Shown here: one piece after another, positions 1-8,698 of the stretch
How the letters are laid out: each line of letters opens with the position of its first letter
Position numbering within the stretch: the stretch's first letter is position 1
NCBI RefSeq assembly: GCF_900696085.1
Contig: NZ_CAADFC020000028.1
Coordinates: 186,001 to 250,000, forward strand
DNA from: Bradyrhizobium ivorense
Lineage (GTDB): Bacteria; Pseudomonadota; Alphaproteobacteria; Rhizobiales; Xanthobacteraceae
Direction: 5' to 3'
Length of the DNA stretch: 64,000 bases
Position numbers and translations under genes: made by a program
The notes under the pieces: model-generated
The model's input: only the letters and a program-made list of their open reading frames with translations
What the model was told of the DNA's origin: nothing
The model's database searches: none

Positions 1-475
1 GGGTGGATGAAGCGGCGATGCTGCTCGCGCCCGAGCCGCACATGCCCGACATTCCGGCGGTGTCCAGCACGCCGGACGAGGTCGTCATTCCGGAGCCCTG
101 TGTCAGCCCCGATGTCGGCGAAATTCCGGACGAGCTGTCCAAGGTCGCTCCCGGACTCGTCGTCATTCCACCGCCATCAAACGTCGACGTCGCGCCGAAC
201 ATGGCGGACGGTGACGTTCCAAGCGTCGCGCATGCGGTGCCGGTGATCGGCACGGCGATGCTGCCGGTGACGGTTGGCGCCGGACTGATACCGGGAGAGG
301 GCAGCTCGGTTGCGCCGAGGCCAATGCCAACCGGTGATACGGCCGAGCCCGTCGCGCTGGTGAGCGGTGACGTGGCGTCGATCATGGGCGTCGGAACAGC
401 CATTCCGCTGACCTGAGCCGATGCGGCCCCGCCCGCCGAGAGCGCAAGACAGACAGCGATCAGCCAACACCTCAT
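1..475 (-). CDS. Secreted Ser/Gly/Thr-rich hypothetical protein, 3' end off the window
   Basis: The minus strand stays open from an ATG at 475 (another in-frame ATG at 481) to the left edge, so the C-terminus is missing. The first 20 residues (MRCWLIAVCLALSAGGAASA) look like a Sec signal peptide. The mature part is low-complexity, rich in Ser, Gly, Thr, Met and Pro, with recurring SG-M and T-S-G units. No enzymatic domain is visible. It starts a run of minus-strand genes for short exported proteins. The open plus-strand frame over the same bases has no signal peptide or ribosome site and is treated as its shadow. Function unknown. Confidence 0.6.
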   Translation of the reverse strand, partial: MRCWLIAVCLALSAGGAASAQVSGMAVPTPMIDATSPLTSATGSAVSPVGIGLGATELPSPGISPAPTVTGSIAVPITGTACATLGTSPSAMFGATSTFDGGGMTTSPGATLDSSSGISPTSGLTQGSGMTTSSGVLDTAGMSGMCGSGASSIAASST

Positions 476-663
476 GTGCATGCTCCGTTGAACCGGTTGG
501 ACACTTCAAATCTAGGCAGGCCGCGCCCGCCGTTGTTGCGTCTTCGCACGAACTTCGCCGCGTGCGGCGATCAGTGGCGCAGATACAGAACGACCCGCCG
601 GAGCGGGTCTGCTTCTGGTTGGTTGCCTTTGCCGGACGCCCGCGGGCCGTTCGGCCGGCGATA

Positions 664-864
664 TCACTCGTTGCCTTTCGGACCGCCGTGATAGGCGTAG
701 GGATCAGGCGCTGCCGACCGTTCCGCGCCTTGCTGGTCAGCCGAATAGCTGCCCGCGTGGGTCATCGCCACGTGAGGCCGATAGGACGCGGCGCTCGCGA
801 CGGCTGGCACGGCGAGTGCCGCGAGCATGGCGGCCGCTGCGATGGTGATCGAAGTCTTTCTCAT
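664..864 (-). CDS. Small secreted hypothetical protein (66 aa)
   Basis: ATG at 864 follows a good ribosome site (AGGAG). The product begins MRKTSITIAAAAMLAALAVPAVASA, a clean Sec signal peptide with an AxA cleavage site near residue 25. The mature part is about 40 residues, polar, with Tyr, His and Gly (ends HGGPKGNE). No known domain is recognised. A longer minus-strand frame covers this gene, but its upstream part is Arg-rich and lacks a start, so the internal ATG is preferred. Likely periplasmic; function unknown. Confidence 0.65.
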   Translation of the reverse strand: MRKTSITIAAAAMLAALAVPAVASAASYRPHVAMTHAGSYSADQQGAERSAAPDPYAYHGGPKGNE

Positions 865-1103
865 GGTCGTCTCCTGTTGTGAGCCCCGACGGATGATCTG
901 ATCGTCCAGCCGCGACATGAAACGCGGCGATCCGGCGGGCTCTGCAGCTGCAGATAGGGCTGCCCCGGATGCAATCCCAATGAATTGGAGTTCAGAGATG
1001 TCACTTTGAATTGACGCCGGTGATTGGATCCGCCGCCGGTCCGGATCGGCTTGATGAAATCCGGACCGAGGCAGCGAACAGCAGGCAGCGAACAGCAATG
1101 AGA

Positions 1104-1550
1104 CTAGCTGCAGCTCAGCGGCAGCGGCGTATCGGGGTGCAGGTCGTACCAGTCGTAGCAATCTGAATCGCCGTAGAAGCCGTAATAGCCAGGCGAGTAG
1201 CGACCGAAATGGTGAATGGCATGGTGGACGCCCGTGCCGTAGGCATGCTCGCCGCGGCCGATGTGATCCCCGCCGAGCCCGGCGGCGCTGCCGACATGCA
1301 TGCCGCTGCCGAAGCCGCCGAGATGTGTGACAGCAGTGCCACCGCCGAGACGCGCGCCGCCGCCGAAGCCGCCGACATGCGCACCACCGCCGCCGAAACC
1401 ACCCACGTGGCCGCCGCCGCCAAAGCCGCCACCGAAGCCGCCGCCATGGCCGCCACCGCCACCTCCGCCGCCGCGTGCATCGGCCGCACCCACCGCCACG
1501 ACTGTCGCAACCGCAGCGGTTGCCAGGATCATCAGCACTCGTTTCATCAT
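1104..1550 (-). CDS. Secreted glycine/histidine-rich protein
   Basis: The start at 1550 (MMKRVLMILATAAV) is preceded by GGAG at ideal spacing. A signal peptide ends near residue 25 (AADA-RGGG). Residues 26-90 are glycine-rich, with repeated GGF, GGG and HVGGF units. The C-terminal 50 residues carry His, Tyr and Asp, then a Cys-Tyr-Asp-Trp-Tyr segment and end in SCS. It is 148 aa. The composition resembles the Gly-rich exported protein at 5109-5462. A structural or envelope role is possible but not shown. Confidence 0.7.
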   Translation of the reverse strand: MMKRVLMILATAAVATVVAVGAADARGGGGGGGGHGGGFGGGFGGGGHVGGFGGGGAHVGGFGGGARLGGGTAVTHLGGFGSGMHVGSAAGLGGDHIGRGEHAYGTGVHHAIHHFGRYSPGYYGFYGDSDCYDWYDLHPDTPLPLSCS

Positions 1551-1756
1551 GACACTCCTTTCCGTGTCGAAGCGTCCGGCGATCGATGCCGACTTGCGTG
1601 TCGCAGTGCCGCCGCGCCTCGTGATGATCAAGAAGGTAGGAGCGGCGAACAGCCACGCCATTAAATTCGCCATCAAGAATGCATGAAGCAGGCGGCATCC
1701 CGACAAGTTGAGGCAGTGCACCTGTGCAGTCGGATTTTGATGCGCCTCACCGTCGG

Positions 1757-1802
1757 TTCAAAAACAACGAGCGGGCCGGAACATGATTCCGGGCCCGCTC
1801 GT
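1757..1802 (-). terminator. Rho-independent terminator of the 1889-2137 gene
   Basis: On the minus strand an 11-bp perfect stem (arms 1792-1802 and 1767-1777) encloses a second GGAA/TTCC pairing. It is followed at once by a T-rich run (TTGTTTTTG). The site lies about 90 bases past the stop of the minus-strand gene 1889-2137. Stem plus T-run is the classic intrinsic terminator layout. Confidence 0.75.
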
Positions 1803-1888
1803 CGGACAATTCCGCTGAGCGATCGGCGCCCGGACCTTCAGTTGCTCGCATGCGAGCAGAATGCGGAACGGGCGCGCTGAGTCTGCGG

Positions 1889-2137
1889 TCAGTAGGCGCC
1901 CGCATAGGGCTCGCAGGGCACGTTGTCGCCGGTCCACGGCGCGGTCGCAAACGCGCCGACGCGCGGCGCCGGAACGCAGGCACGGCCATCGACCACGATG
2001 GGCGCATCCGACGCATCGACATCGGCCGCCATCACGGCGTGGTGGCGGTGAGCGACGTGGACCTCGCGAGCCATGACCGGCGTCGCCAGCATCGCTACCG
2101 CAATCATTCCGGTGGACAGCAGTTTGAGTGTGGTCAT
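1889..2137 (-). CDS. Small secreted protein, paralogue of 22206-22457
   Basis: ATG at 2137 with GGAGAAATTCA upstream. The 82-residue product starts MTTLKLLSTGMIAVAMLATPVMA, a signal peptide. The mature part is short, with His and Asp and a C-terminal stretch containing CVPAPRVGAFATAPW and a second Cys near the end. The protein at 22206 starts MTTFKLLSAGLIVAAAFAAPVSA and has the matching WIPAPSVSAHSEAP segment, so the two belong to one family. No catalytic motif is seen. Likely periplasmic; function unknown. Confidence 0.7.
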   Translation of the reverse strand: MTTLKLLSTGMIAVAMLATPVMAREVHVAHRHHAVMAADVDASDAPIVVDGRACVPAPRVGAFATAPWTGDNVPCEPYAGAY

Positions 2138-2819
2138 TGAATTTCTCCGTTGAAGACAGCAGCCCGCATCAAGGCGAGGCCCGTAGCAGCACGTAGGGGC
2201 GATGGCTGCGCAGCCCAACGCACGAGCGCCTCACGTCTCTTCAATGCCGTGTGAGTTCGTGCTGCATGAGCGGGATGGCGATCACGACATGCCGTGCGTG
2301 AAACGCCGCGTTGCCCGGCAAGTTGCTGCGGCAGTCCCGTGGGCGAATCCGGCAAGCGAGGATCGCGCTGCTCGCGCCGGGCAATGCCGAAGGCGGCTCT
2401 GCCCATCGCAGGGGCAGACGCGCGGGATGCGTCAAGCGGATCGCCGATGGTCGGGCGCTTCGATCCCGGCCTCCCCGGATGTCTGGCCAAGCCTTAGGCC
2501 GGTATCCGGGAGGTGTCGTCTAAAATCGATTTTCAGGCTGGGTCCGGGCGGTCCGCGAACGTCCGCCAAGCTCTCTAAACTGCTATTTAATGGCCGGTCG
2601 CCCGAAAGCGGGCTAGTTGTGCCGCCGGGATCCCGCCGCGCCTGACTGAGGCGGCGACCCCCGAAGCGGACGCGCTCTCGCCAGGTCGGCGGGCGGCGCG
2701 ATCCGGCTCACGTCTCTCGCGGCGTCCTCGGGGCCTACCGGACTATGACTTTGCCAAGCAGCGCGCATATGCTGTCCTCCCCGGGACCGACATGCTCTGG
2801 AGTATTTGAGATCGAGCGA
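2138..2819. other. Non-coding stretch, nothing recognised
   Basis: About 680 bases between the divergently oriented small secreted gene and the response regulator. Open frames here are Arg/Pro/Ala-rich and lack ribosome sites or signal peptides, so none is called. The promoters of both flanking genes should lie inside, but no clear motif could be fixed. Confidence 0.4.
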
Positions 2820-3500
2820 ATGACAAAGGTTCTTCTGATAGAAGACGACGACGGAACGGCCGAGGAGGTTGTCGCTGAGCTGAGCGGGCTCGGGTTCGAC
2901 GTCGAGCGGGCGGCGAACGGTATTGATGGTCTCGCCAAGGCGCGTGCGAACGACCCCGACGTCATGATCGTGGACCGCATGTTGCCTGGGATGGATGGCC
3001 TCAGCGTCATCGAGACGCTGCGAAAGGATCAGGTGGCGACGCCGGTCCTGGTGCTGAGCGCGCTCAGCGCCGTCGACGACCGGGTGCGCGGCTTGCGCAG
3101 CGGCGGAGACGATTATCTGACCAAGCCGTTCGCGGTCGTCGAACTGATCGCGCGCGTCGAGGCGCTGCTCCGCCGTCCGGTCGACAGCCGCGAGACGACG
3201 CTGCGGGTGGGGACGCTCGAGCTCGATCTGATCAAGCGCACGGCACGGCGAGGCGACCGCAGCATGGATCTCCTGCCGCGCGAATTTCGGCTGCTCGAAT
3301 ACATGATGCGGCGGAGCGATCAATTGCTGACGCGGGCGATGCTGCTCGAGGAGGTCTGGAACTACAAATTCGTGCCGGCCACGACCAATCTGGTCGATGT
3401 GCATATGGGCCGCTTGCGGCACAAGGTCGACGGTCCCGGCGAACCGCAGATGATTCATAATGTGCGCGGCTCCGGGTTCATCCTCAGAGCTCAGTCATAA
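2820..3500 (+). CDS. OmpR/PhoB-family response regulator
   Basis: The 226-aa protein has a receiver domain with the acidic pocket (E8, D9, D10), phosphoacceptor D52 and the conserved Lys in DDYLTKPF. A C-terminal winged helix follows (LPREFRLLEYMMRRSDQLLTR). It should bind DNA when phosphorylated by the kinase encoded directly downstream, whose frame opens 8 bases after this stop. The ATG at 2820 aligns with the usual start of the receiver domain; a longer in-frame extension to 2745 adds sequence not typical of the family. The signal and target genes are unknown. Related heavy-metal or envelope-stress pairs have the same layout. Confidence 0.9.
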   Translation: MTKVLLIEDDDGTAEEVVAELSGLGFDVERAANGIDGLAKARANDPDVMIVDRMLPGMDGLSVIETLRKDQVATPVLVLSALSAVDDRVRGLRSGGDDYLTKPFAVVELIARVEALLRRPVDSRETTLRVGTLELDLIKRTARRGDRSMDLLPREFRLLEYMMRRSDQLLTRAMLLEEVWNYKFVPATTNLVDVHMGRLRHKVDGPGEPQMIHNVRGSGFILRAQS

Positions 3501-3556
3501 TCCTTCCGGTGCTCGACGTGCTCACGGCAGACATCAAGAGGGGTCCGGCGGGACCG

Positions 3557-4924
3557 ATGCGCCAATTGCAGTTCATGCGCTCCAACACGTTCCGCTGGAC
3601 CGCGGCGGTATCGGCGCTGTTTGCGCTGTTCGTGATCGTGCTGTTCGGATTCATCTACTGGAAGATCGATACTTACCTGATCGCGCGATCGGACCGCATG
3701 ATCAGCGTGCAGATGAACTACATGGCGGAGCTGCCGCACGATCGCCGTATCCACGCCATTGAAAGTCATCTTGCGCAAGACTCCAGGCGGGTGCAGTTCG
3801 CCGGGTTGTTCGACCCGAGCGGCGGACGGCTTGCCGGAAATGTCGAAAGCGTGCCCGCCGGGTTCGCCCTTGACGGATCGGTGCAAGCCGCCAAAGTGGT
3901 GCGCATGGGCGCTGCGAATGACAGCGGCCCGACGATCCGGGCGGTGGGCAGGCGCCTCGATCATGGTGACGTTCTGTTCATCGGACGAAACGTCGACGAG
4001 ACCCGGGAAATATCGAGCGTGGTCGGGGAGGCGCTTGCGCTCGGTCTCGTGCCGGCGCTCTGCCTCTGCCTGGTGGCGGGAGCCTGGCTGAGCTTGCGTG
4101 CGCAGCGGCGCGTCGAGAACGTCAACCAGCGGGTCCAGCGGATCGTCGCCGGTGACCTGCAGGAGCGCCTTCCGCATGATGGCGTCGACGATCCGTTCTC
4201 TCGGCTGGCCGTGATCGTGAACGGCATGCTCGATGAAATGGAGTCGATGATCACCGCGTTGGCGGGCGTCGGCAACGACATCGCCCACGACCTCCGGACC
4301 CCGCTGACGCGGGCCCGCCTGGCGCTGGAGCGGGGCCGCACCCACGCAACCACGCTGGAGCAGCTCCAGGAGGTCACGGACAAGGCCGTCGCCGGCATCG
4401 ACCAGTCGCTTGCCATCGTCACCGCGCTGCTGCGGCTGACCGAGATCGAGAACAGCCGGCGTTCCGCGGGCTTCGGCAACGTCGCCCTGCATGAGATCCT
4501 GCGCGAGATCTGCGACGTTTACGAGCCGATCGCCGAGGACAAGCAGATCGCGCTCGGCGTCGATATCGACCGCAAGCTCCACGTTTGGGGCGACCGCGAT
4601 CTGCTGTTCGAGGCTGTCGCCAATCTCGTCGACAATGCCATCAAGTTCACCCCGCCCGGCGGCAAGGTGAACCTCGCTCTGTTGCGCGGCGAGAACGCAT
4701 CGATCGTGCACGTGACCGACACCGGACCCGGGATCGGCGAGCAGGAGCGCGAGGCGGTGCTGCGGCGCTTCTACCGCTCCGACAAGATGCGCCACACGCC
4801 CGGCGTCGGGCTCGGGCTGAGCCTGGTCGCCGCGATCGTCAAGCTGCATGGTTTCCGCCTCGTGGTTCAACCCGGTCCCGGCGGCCGCTTCGATATCGTG
4901 TGCGCTGATCGGCAGAGCAGCTGA
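3557..4924 (+). CDS. Membrane sensor histidine kinase
   Basis: From ATG 3557 the product is 455 aa. It has a transmembrane helix at about 15-34, a periplasmic sensor of about 120 residues, a second helix at about 157-178, a HAMP linker, the dimerisation domain with His244 (H in IAHDLRTPL) and an ATPase domain with N box (NLVDNAIKF), G1 (DTGPGIG) and G2 (GVGLGLSLV). A GTG at 3509 is in frame and would add 16 residues without a good ribosome site. It is the partner of the response regulator 2820-3500, almost certainly in the same operon. The stimulus cannot be read from sequence. Confidence 0.9.
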   Translation: MRQLQFMRSNTFRWTAAVSALFALFVIVLFGFIYWKIDTYLIARSDRMISVQMNYMAELPHDRRIHAIESHLAQDSRRVQFAGLFDPSGGRLAGNVESVPAGFALDGSVQAAKVVRMGAANDSGPTIRAVGRRLDHGDVLFIGRNVDETREISSVVGEALALGLVPALCLCLVAGAWLSLRAQRRVENVNQRVQRIVAGDLQERLPHDGVDDPFSRLAVIVNGMLDEMESMITALAGVGNDIAHDLRTPLTRARLALERGRTHATTLEQLQEVTDKAVAGIDQSLAIVTALLRLTEIENSRRSAGFGNVALHEILREICDVYEPIAEDKQIALGVDIDRKLHVWGDRDLLFEAVANLVDNAIKFTPPGGKVNLALLRGENASIVHVTDTGPGIGEQEREAVLRRFYRSDKMRHTPGVGLGLSLVAAIVKLHGFRLVVQPGPGGRFDIVCADRQSS

Positions 4925-5108
4925 GGCATGGCGAGATCAGGCCGTACCTGGCGGGCCGCGATCCATCCACCATCCATCGGGCAAGACCCTGGACGAACCA
5001 GTCCGCCGGCCGATCGAGACCTGGCTGAAGGCCGGGAACTCATCAGCAACTAAAATGGACGTGAGACGTTCTCCAAATCGGGCTACTTTCTAGAACTGGG
5101 AGAGTCCG

Positions 5109-5462
5109 ATGCGTAGGAAAATCCTGATCACATTAGCGGCAATTACGGCCGTGGCGTTTGCACCGACGGCGGCTTCCGCGCGGGGAGGCTTCGGCGGCGG
5201 TGGCTTTCATCGCGGTGGTTTCCACGGCGGATTTGGTGGCGGCGGCTGGCGCGGAGGCGGGTTTGGAGCGGCCGCTGTTGGGGTTGGGATAGGTCTCGGC
5301 CTGGCAGGTGCCTACGCCTCCTACGGTTACCCCTACGAATACGGCTACCCGTACGCATACGGTTACGACTACGGTTACCCCTATGCCTACGGCTACCCGT
5401 ACCGCGCCAGTTACGGCTACTGCGTCGCAACAGCCAGTCAGCAGGAGGCCGCCTGCTATTAG
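5109..5462 (+). CDS. Secreted Gly- and Tyr-rich protein
   Basis: ATG follows CTGGGAGAGTCCG. The 117-aa product has a signal peptide (to about residue 24), then FGGGGFHRGG-type glycine repeats, a short hydrophobic Gly/Ala segment (AAVGVGIGLGLAGAY) and a run of YPY/YGY units, and ends with two cysteines. Similar proteins are common in Bradyrhizobium and relatives, and their function is not established. It may coat or anchor in the outer membrane; that is inference. Confidence 0.7.
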   Translation: MRRKILITLAAITAVAFAPTAASARGGFGGGGFHRGGFHGGFGGGGWRGGGFGAAAVGVGIGLGLAGAYASYGYPYEYGYPYAYGYDYGYPYAYGYPYRASYGYCVATASQQEAACY

Positions 5463-5732
5463 CGGCCGGCCGACGGCTCACGCCCGATTGGCGTTGTGAT
5501 CAATCACTGAGAGCCGAGCGAACAACCATCGTGCTCGGTTGGAGCACCCTCGAATCCGTAGGTTCTGCGGTCGTAAACTCGGGTCGACTGGCCGCGACCA
5601 TGCTGCATGGCTGGAGAAAGGACAGCTAGCGAGCGGAGGACCGGAGATCCATCGCTAAGGTCAAAAAATGCCTGGAGGAAAAGCGAAACCATTTCGAACT
5701 CTTACGGGTTGCATCGGCTAGGAGAATTGCCA

Positions 5733-6230
5733 GTGAAGCGGATCCTGAAACCGGTCACTTATGTTCTGGCCACTCTGTATTTTTTGGTGGATGCGGCTTT
5801 CATGGCCATCGCCAAGCCGATCTCGGGCTGGCTTGCAAGGCACGTCGTGTTGAGGCGATTGCGCGTGTGGATCAGGTCGTTGCGGCCCTACCCGTCGCTG
5901 GCGCTGTTTTCGGTACCCGTGATCATTCTGGAACCGGTCAAACCCGTGGCGGCTTATCTGGCTGCCACTGGTCAGATGGTCAGTAGCGTTGTGACATTGA
6001 TCGTCGGTGAACTTCTCAAGCTTGTGCTGGTCGAGCGTCTATTCAGCCTCACCCGGGACAAGCTTATGAAGATTCCAGCGTTTCTCTGGGCGTACACAAA
6101 ATTCCGCGAAGCCAAGGCATGGCTGGAAGCCACCGAGGCTTGGCAAGCCATTCGTGCAATAAGCAAGGCCGCCCGCCAGTATGTGAGTGAGATGAAAAAA
6201 TCCGCTGCGGTGGCGTTTCGGCGGTCTTGA
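5733..6230 (+). CDS. Hypothetical membrane-associated protein
   Basis: GTG at 5733 has GGAGAATTGCCA directly upstream, which is better than an in-frame start at 5607 that adds polar, non-conserved residues. The 165-aa product has hydrophobic segments at about 8-28 and 45-95 (PSLALFSVPVIILEP and MVSSVVTLIVGELLKLVLV) and a basic, amphipathic C-terminal helix. No enzymatic motif is visible. It is probably an inner-membrane protein of unknown role, with no clear operon partner. Confidence 0.6.
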   Translation: MKRILKPVTYVLATLYFLVDAAFMAIAKPISGWLARHVVLRRLRVWIRSLRPYPSLALFSVPVIILEPVKPVAAYLAATGQMVSSVVTLIVGELLKLVLVERLFSLTRDKLMKIPAFLWAYTKFREAKAWLEATEAWQAIRAISKAARQYVSEMKKSAAVAFRRS

Positions 6231-6345
6231 ACACGACGGTTAGGCGCCAATCCGAGGGGCCTTCGATCTCGGCGAGAATGGCGCAGATAGCAATCCCTCG
6301 AATCTCGCCGTCCGCCGATACGAAAGCAATACTCGTGTCTCGAAG

Positions 6346-6456
6346 TTATATTGCGCCAAATACGAAACCCATGAGCAACAGCGCCAGCAGAACGGCTGCT
6401 CCCGCCATCATCTGTAGCACTTTGCCCGTTGCTCGCAGCTTTGCGAATTGGTTCAC
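6346..6456 (-). CDS. Possible 36-aa transmembrane peptide
   Basis: A GTG at 6456 opens a 36-codon frame ending TAA. It reads MNQFAKLRATGKVLQMMAGA and then a continuous hydrophobic stretch ending FVFGAI. It begins one codon after the stop of the 6460-6774 gene and in the same frame. It could be a separate small membrane protein translated by coupling, or the former C-terminus of that gene cut off by a stop mutation. No ribosome site is obvious. Confidence 0.3.
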   Translation of the reverse strand: MNQFAKLRATGKVLQMMAGAAVLLALLLMGFVFGAI

Positions 6457-6459
6457 GAA

Positions 6460-6774
6460 TCAGCCCGGGAACTGGGGATGAATAAGCGATGCAATCATCA
6501 TCGCGGCAATCAGCAACGCGGGCGCGCAACTGACTGCAGCAGCCAACCAGAACTCCGCGTCGCGAAAAGTACCGTAACCGCCTTGCATAGATGGCTCTCC
6601 AATAAGCCATTTGATCAACGGACAGGTTCGAACGACGTTCCAACCGATGGGGTTCCCTGCCGCTACAGCCGACATTGCGATGGCGAAGGGAACCTTCGGT
6701 CGCGGGCCAGCGGCGTACCCGTGCCGCGCGGCAAGTCGCGCCCTAACAATCAGCCGGTCGATGCGGACGAGCAC
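6460..6774 (-). CDS. Small membrane protein downstream of the TPR regulator
   Basis: GTG at 6774 lies 3 bases after the stop of the upstream regulator gene, suggesting coupling. The 104-aa product has a basic N-terminus, a moderately hydrophobic segment at about 30-55 and a strong transmembrane helix near the C-terminus (FWLAAAVSCAPALLIAAMMIAS). An internal ATG (MSAVAAGNPIG) is an alternative start. No family recognised. Confidence 0.45.
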   Translation of the reverse strand: MLVRIDRLIVRARLAARHGYAAGPRPKVPFAIAMSAVAAGNPIGWNVVRTCPLIKWLIGEPSMQGGYGTFRDAEFWLAAAVSCAPALLIAAMMIASLIHPQFPG

Positions 6775-6777
6775 GGC

Positions 6778-8331
6778 TCATTCGGGCAACCCGGCTTTGC
6801 GAAAACCCTCGATCATCAGCTTCGCATTGATTGATAGCCGGCTCCGAGCGATCCACGCCGATATCGTGAAAGCAGGGTCGAGCTCGAGCACACCGGCTGC
6901 CGCTTCACGGGCTTCAGCGTCCCGTCCGAGATGGGCGAACGCGGACGCGAGGCAGCGGTATGCTCCTGGATAGGAAGGGTTCTGACGCAGGGCTTTCTTC
7001 CCGGCAACAATGGCCTCGTCAAAGCGACGAAGCTCGATCAAGGCAAATCCCATCCCGGTCAGCGCTGTGAATTGTAGCGGGTCCACCGGGCTCATTCGCA
7101 TCGCGCGTTCAAGGCTCCGGATCGCTTCCTCCGGCTGCCCCACAATGTTGTAGACCCAGCCTCTGCGGTTCCATGTGTTGTATGAATTTGGGTTGAGCGC
7201 GACCGCTCGATCGGCCATCTCGATCTCGGCCTCACAATCGCCGAGCAGAAGAGCCGAGATTAATGCGGCAGTTGCCAACGTGCCCGGATCATGATCGTCG
7301 AGGCTCAATGCCTGGCGCATAAGCCGAACGGCTTCCTTGCGTTCGAATTGTGGGTCGATCGCATAGCTCCTCAGCACGTTTTCCAAATGACAGGCACCTG
7401 CCAAAGCTGCCGCAGCAGCAAATCCAGGGTCAAGCTCCAAGGCGCGCTGGACCAGTCGGAGTGCCTCGGCCAAACTTTCGCGGGTCGATCGGACGGCTTG
7501 CTGTATTGCCCGGAGATAAAGATCATACGCGGTGAGGTCTTCCGGTCGCCGCCGCGACGCCAGTGCAATTTCGGCTTGAACCAACCTGGGCTGAATCGCC
7601 GAGACAATGGCGAGCGTGACGTCGTCCTGCAGCGCGAAAATGTCGGTCATGTCGCGCTCGAATCTGTCCGCCCAGATGTGTGTGCCCGTAGCGGCTTCGA
7701 TCAACCGGCCGGTGATGCGAACTTTCCCCGACGCCTTGCGCACCTCCCCCTCGAGGACATAGCGCACGCCGAGCCTGCGCCCGACTTCCTTGATGTCGAC
7801 CGCTTTGCCCTTGAAGGTGAAACTCGAATTGCGCGCGATCACGAACAACGATTTGAACCGCGAAAGCGCGGTCGTGATCTCCTCAACCATCCCGTCCGCA
7901 AAGTACTCCTGCTCGGGATCGCCGGACATGTTCGCGAACGGCAGTACGGCGATGGAGGGCCTGTCGGGTACCGCAGGGGCGCTCTCGGGCGGATCGCCCG
8001 GATTTGGACCTGCAGCCTCCGGCGCCTCCTGCACCTGTCCGACGAAACGGAATCCCTTGCGTCGTAACGTCTTGATCAGTCGCTGTTCCTCGCCGGAATC
8101 GCCGATTGCGCTTCGGGCGGTATTCAGCCGGGTCGTCAGTGCGGCATCCGAAACGCTGCGCCCGTTCCAAACGGCATCGATGAGGTCGTCTTTGCTGACG
8201 ACGCGCTCCCTGTTGCGGATCAGATAATCGAGCAGATCGAACACCTGCGGTGCGATGCGGACGACGTTCGCCCCGCGATACAACTCGCGCCGGTCAGGGT
8301 CGAATGCATAATCCTCGAAGAGATAGCGCAA
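6778..8331 (-). CDS. Winged-helix regulator with TolB-like domain and TPR repeats
   Basis: The 517-aa protein starts with an OmpR/CadC-type DNA-binding winged helix (residues 1-98). A linker leads to a domain beginning SIAVLPFANMSGDPEQEYFADG, of the kind often seen in adenylate-cyclase-like and TolB-like proteins. Several tetratricopeptide repeats follow (about 270-500). There is no receiver domain and no transmembrane helix. Such one-component proteins are frequent in Bradyrhizobium and probably combine transcription control with protein binding; targets are unknown. The apparent start is TTG, which matches the usual N-terminus of the family. Confidence 0.8.
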   Translation of the reverse strand: MRYLFEDYAFDPDRRELYRGANVVRIAPQVFDLLDYLIRNRERVVSKDDLIDAVWNGRSVSDAALTTRLNTARSAIGDSGEEQRLIKTLRRKGFRFVGQVQEAPEAAGPNPGDPPESAPAVPDRPSIAVLPFANMSGDPEQEYFADGMVEEITTALSRFKSLFVIARNSSFTFKGKAVDIKEVGRRLGVRYVLEGEVRKASGKVRITGRLIEAATGTHIWADRFERDMTDIFALQDDVTLAIVSAIQPRLVQAEIALASRRRPEDLTAYDLYLRAIQQAVRSTRESLAEALRLVQRALELDPGFAAAAALAGACHLENVLRSYAIDPQFERKEAVRLMRQALSLDDHDPGTLATAALISALLLGDCEAEIEMADRAVALNPNSYNTWNRRGWVYNIVGQPEEAIRSLERAMRMSPVDPLQFTALTGMGFALIELRRFDEAIVAGKKALRQNPSYPGAYRCLASAFAHLGRDAEAREAAAGVLELDPAFTISAWIARSRLSINAKLMIEGFRKAGLPE

Positions 8332-8506
8332 GCTGCGAATCCCGTTGGATGAGAGCCCCGATCACCGGGTAACGCTTTGGGCTGGCTGGAAATCGCAAGC
8401 ATAAGCTGCGGGTGAGGGAAATGTAAGCCGCTGGCGCCTGGCCTGAATTGCATCCGCCCGGCCGGCCTGAATTCCTCCCGCTGTGCTGCGGGCGAGGAGA
8501 TGCACG

Positions 8507-8610
8507 ATTTCGGAATTTTGGAAAATTACCCCTGACTTGCCCGACGTGTCAAGCGCCTTGTCGAGCGCCGGCGGCCGCCGGCTACTTTGCATGGGGTTGT
8601 TTTTCGGCAT
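8507..8610. repeat. Dispersed intergenic repeat A, copy 1
   Basis: About 100 bases containing CCTGACTTGCCCGACGTGTC and GGCTACTTTGCATGGGGTTG separated by a GC-rich hairpin. The same two blocks in the same order and orientation recur at 58727-58840. Both copies sit just past the 3' end of a minus-strand gene (katA here, S-formylglutathione hydrolase there). Confidence 0.8.
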
Positions 8611-8650
8611 TTGGGGGCAGCGCCAGCTGCGGCGGGAGTTCTGCGACGTC

Positions 8651-8673
8651 ACCCGCGCCGATCCGGCGCGGGT
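8651..8673. terminator. GC-rich hairpin after katA
   Basis: A perfect 9-bp inverted repeat (ACCCGCGCC / GGCGCGGGT) with a 5-base loop lies 26 bases past the katA stop. It has no T-run, so termination is plausible but not certain. Confidence 0.45.
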
Positions 8674-8698
8674 CTTGTGCTTCGAGGGAGTTGGCCGC

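Noticed and set aside
3..416. Plus-strand open frame of 137 codons at the left edge
   Set aside because: The opposite strand over the same bases has a signal peptide, Ser/Gly-rich composition and a sensible start at 475; the plus frame has neither.
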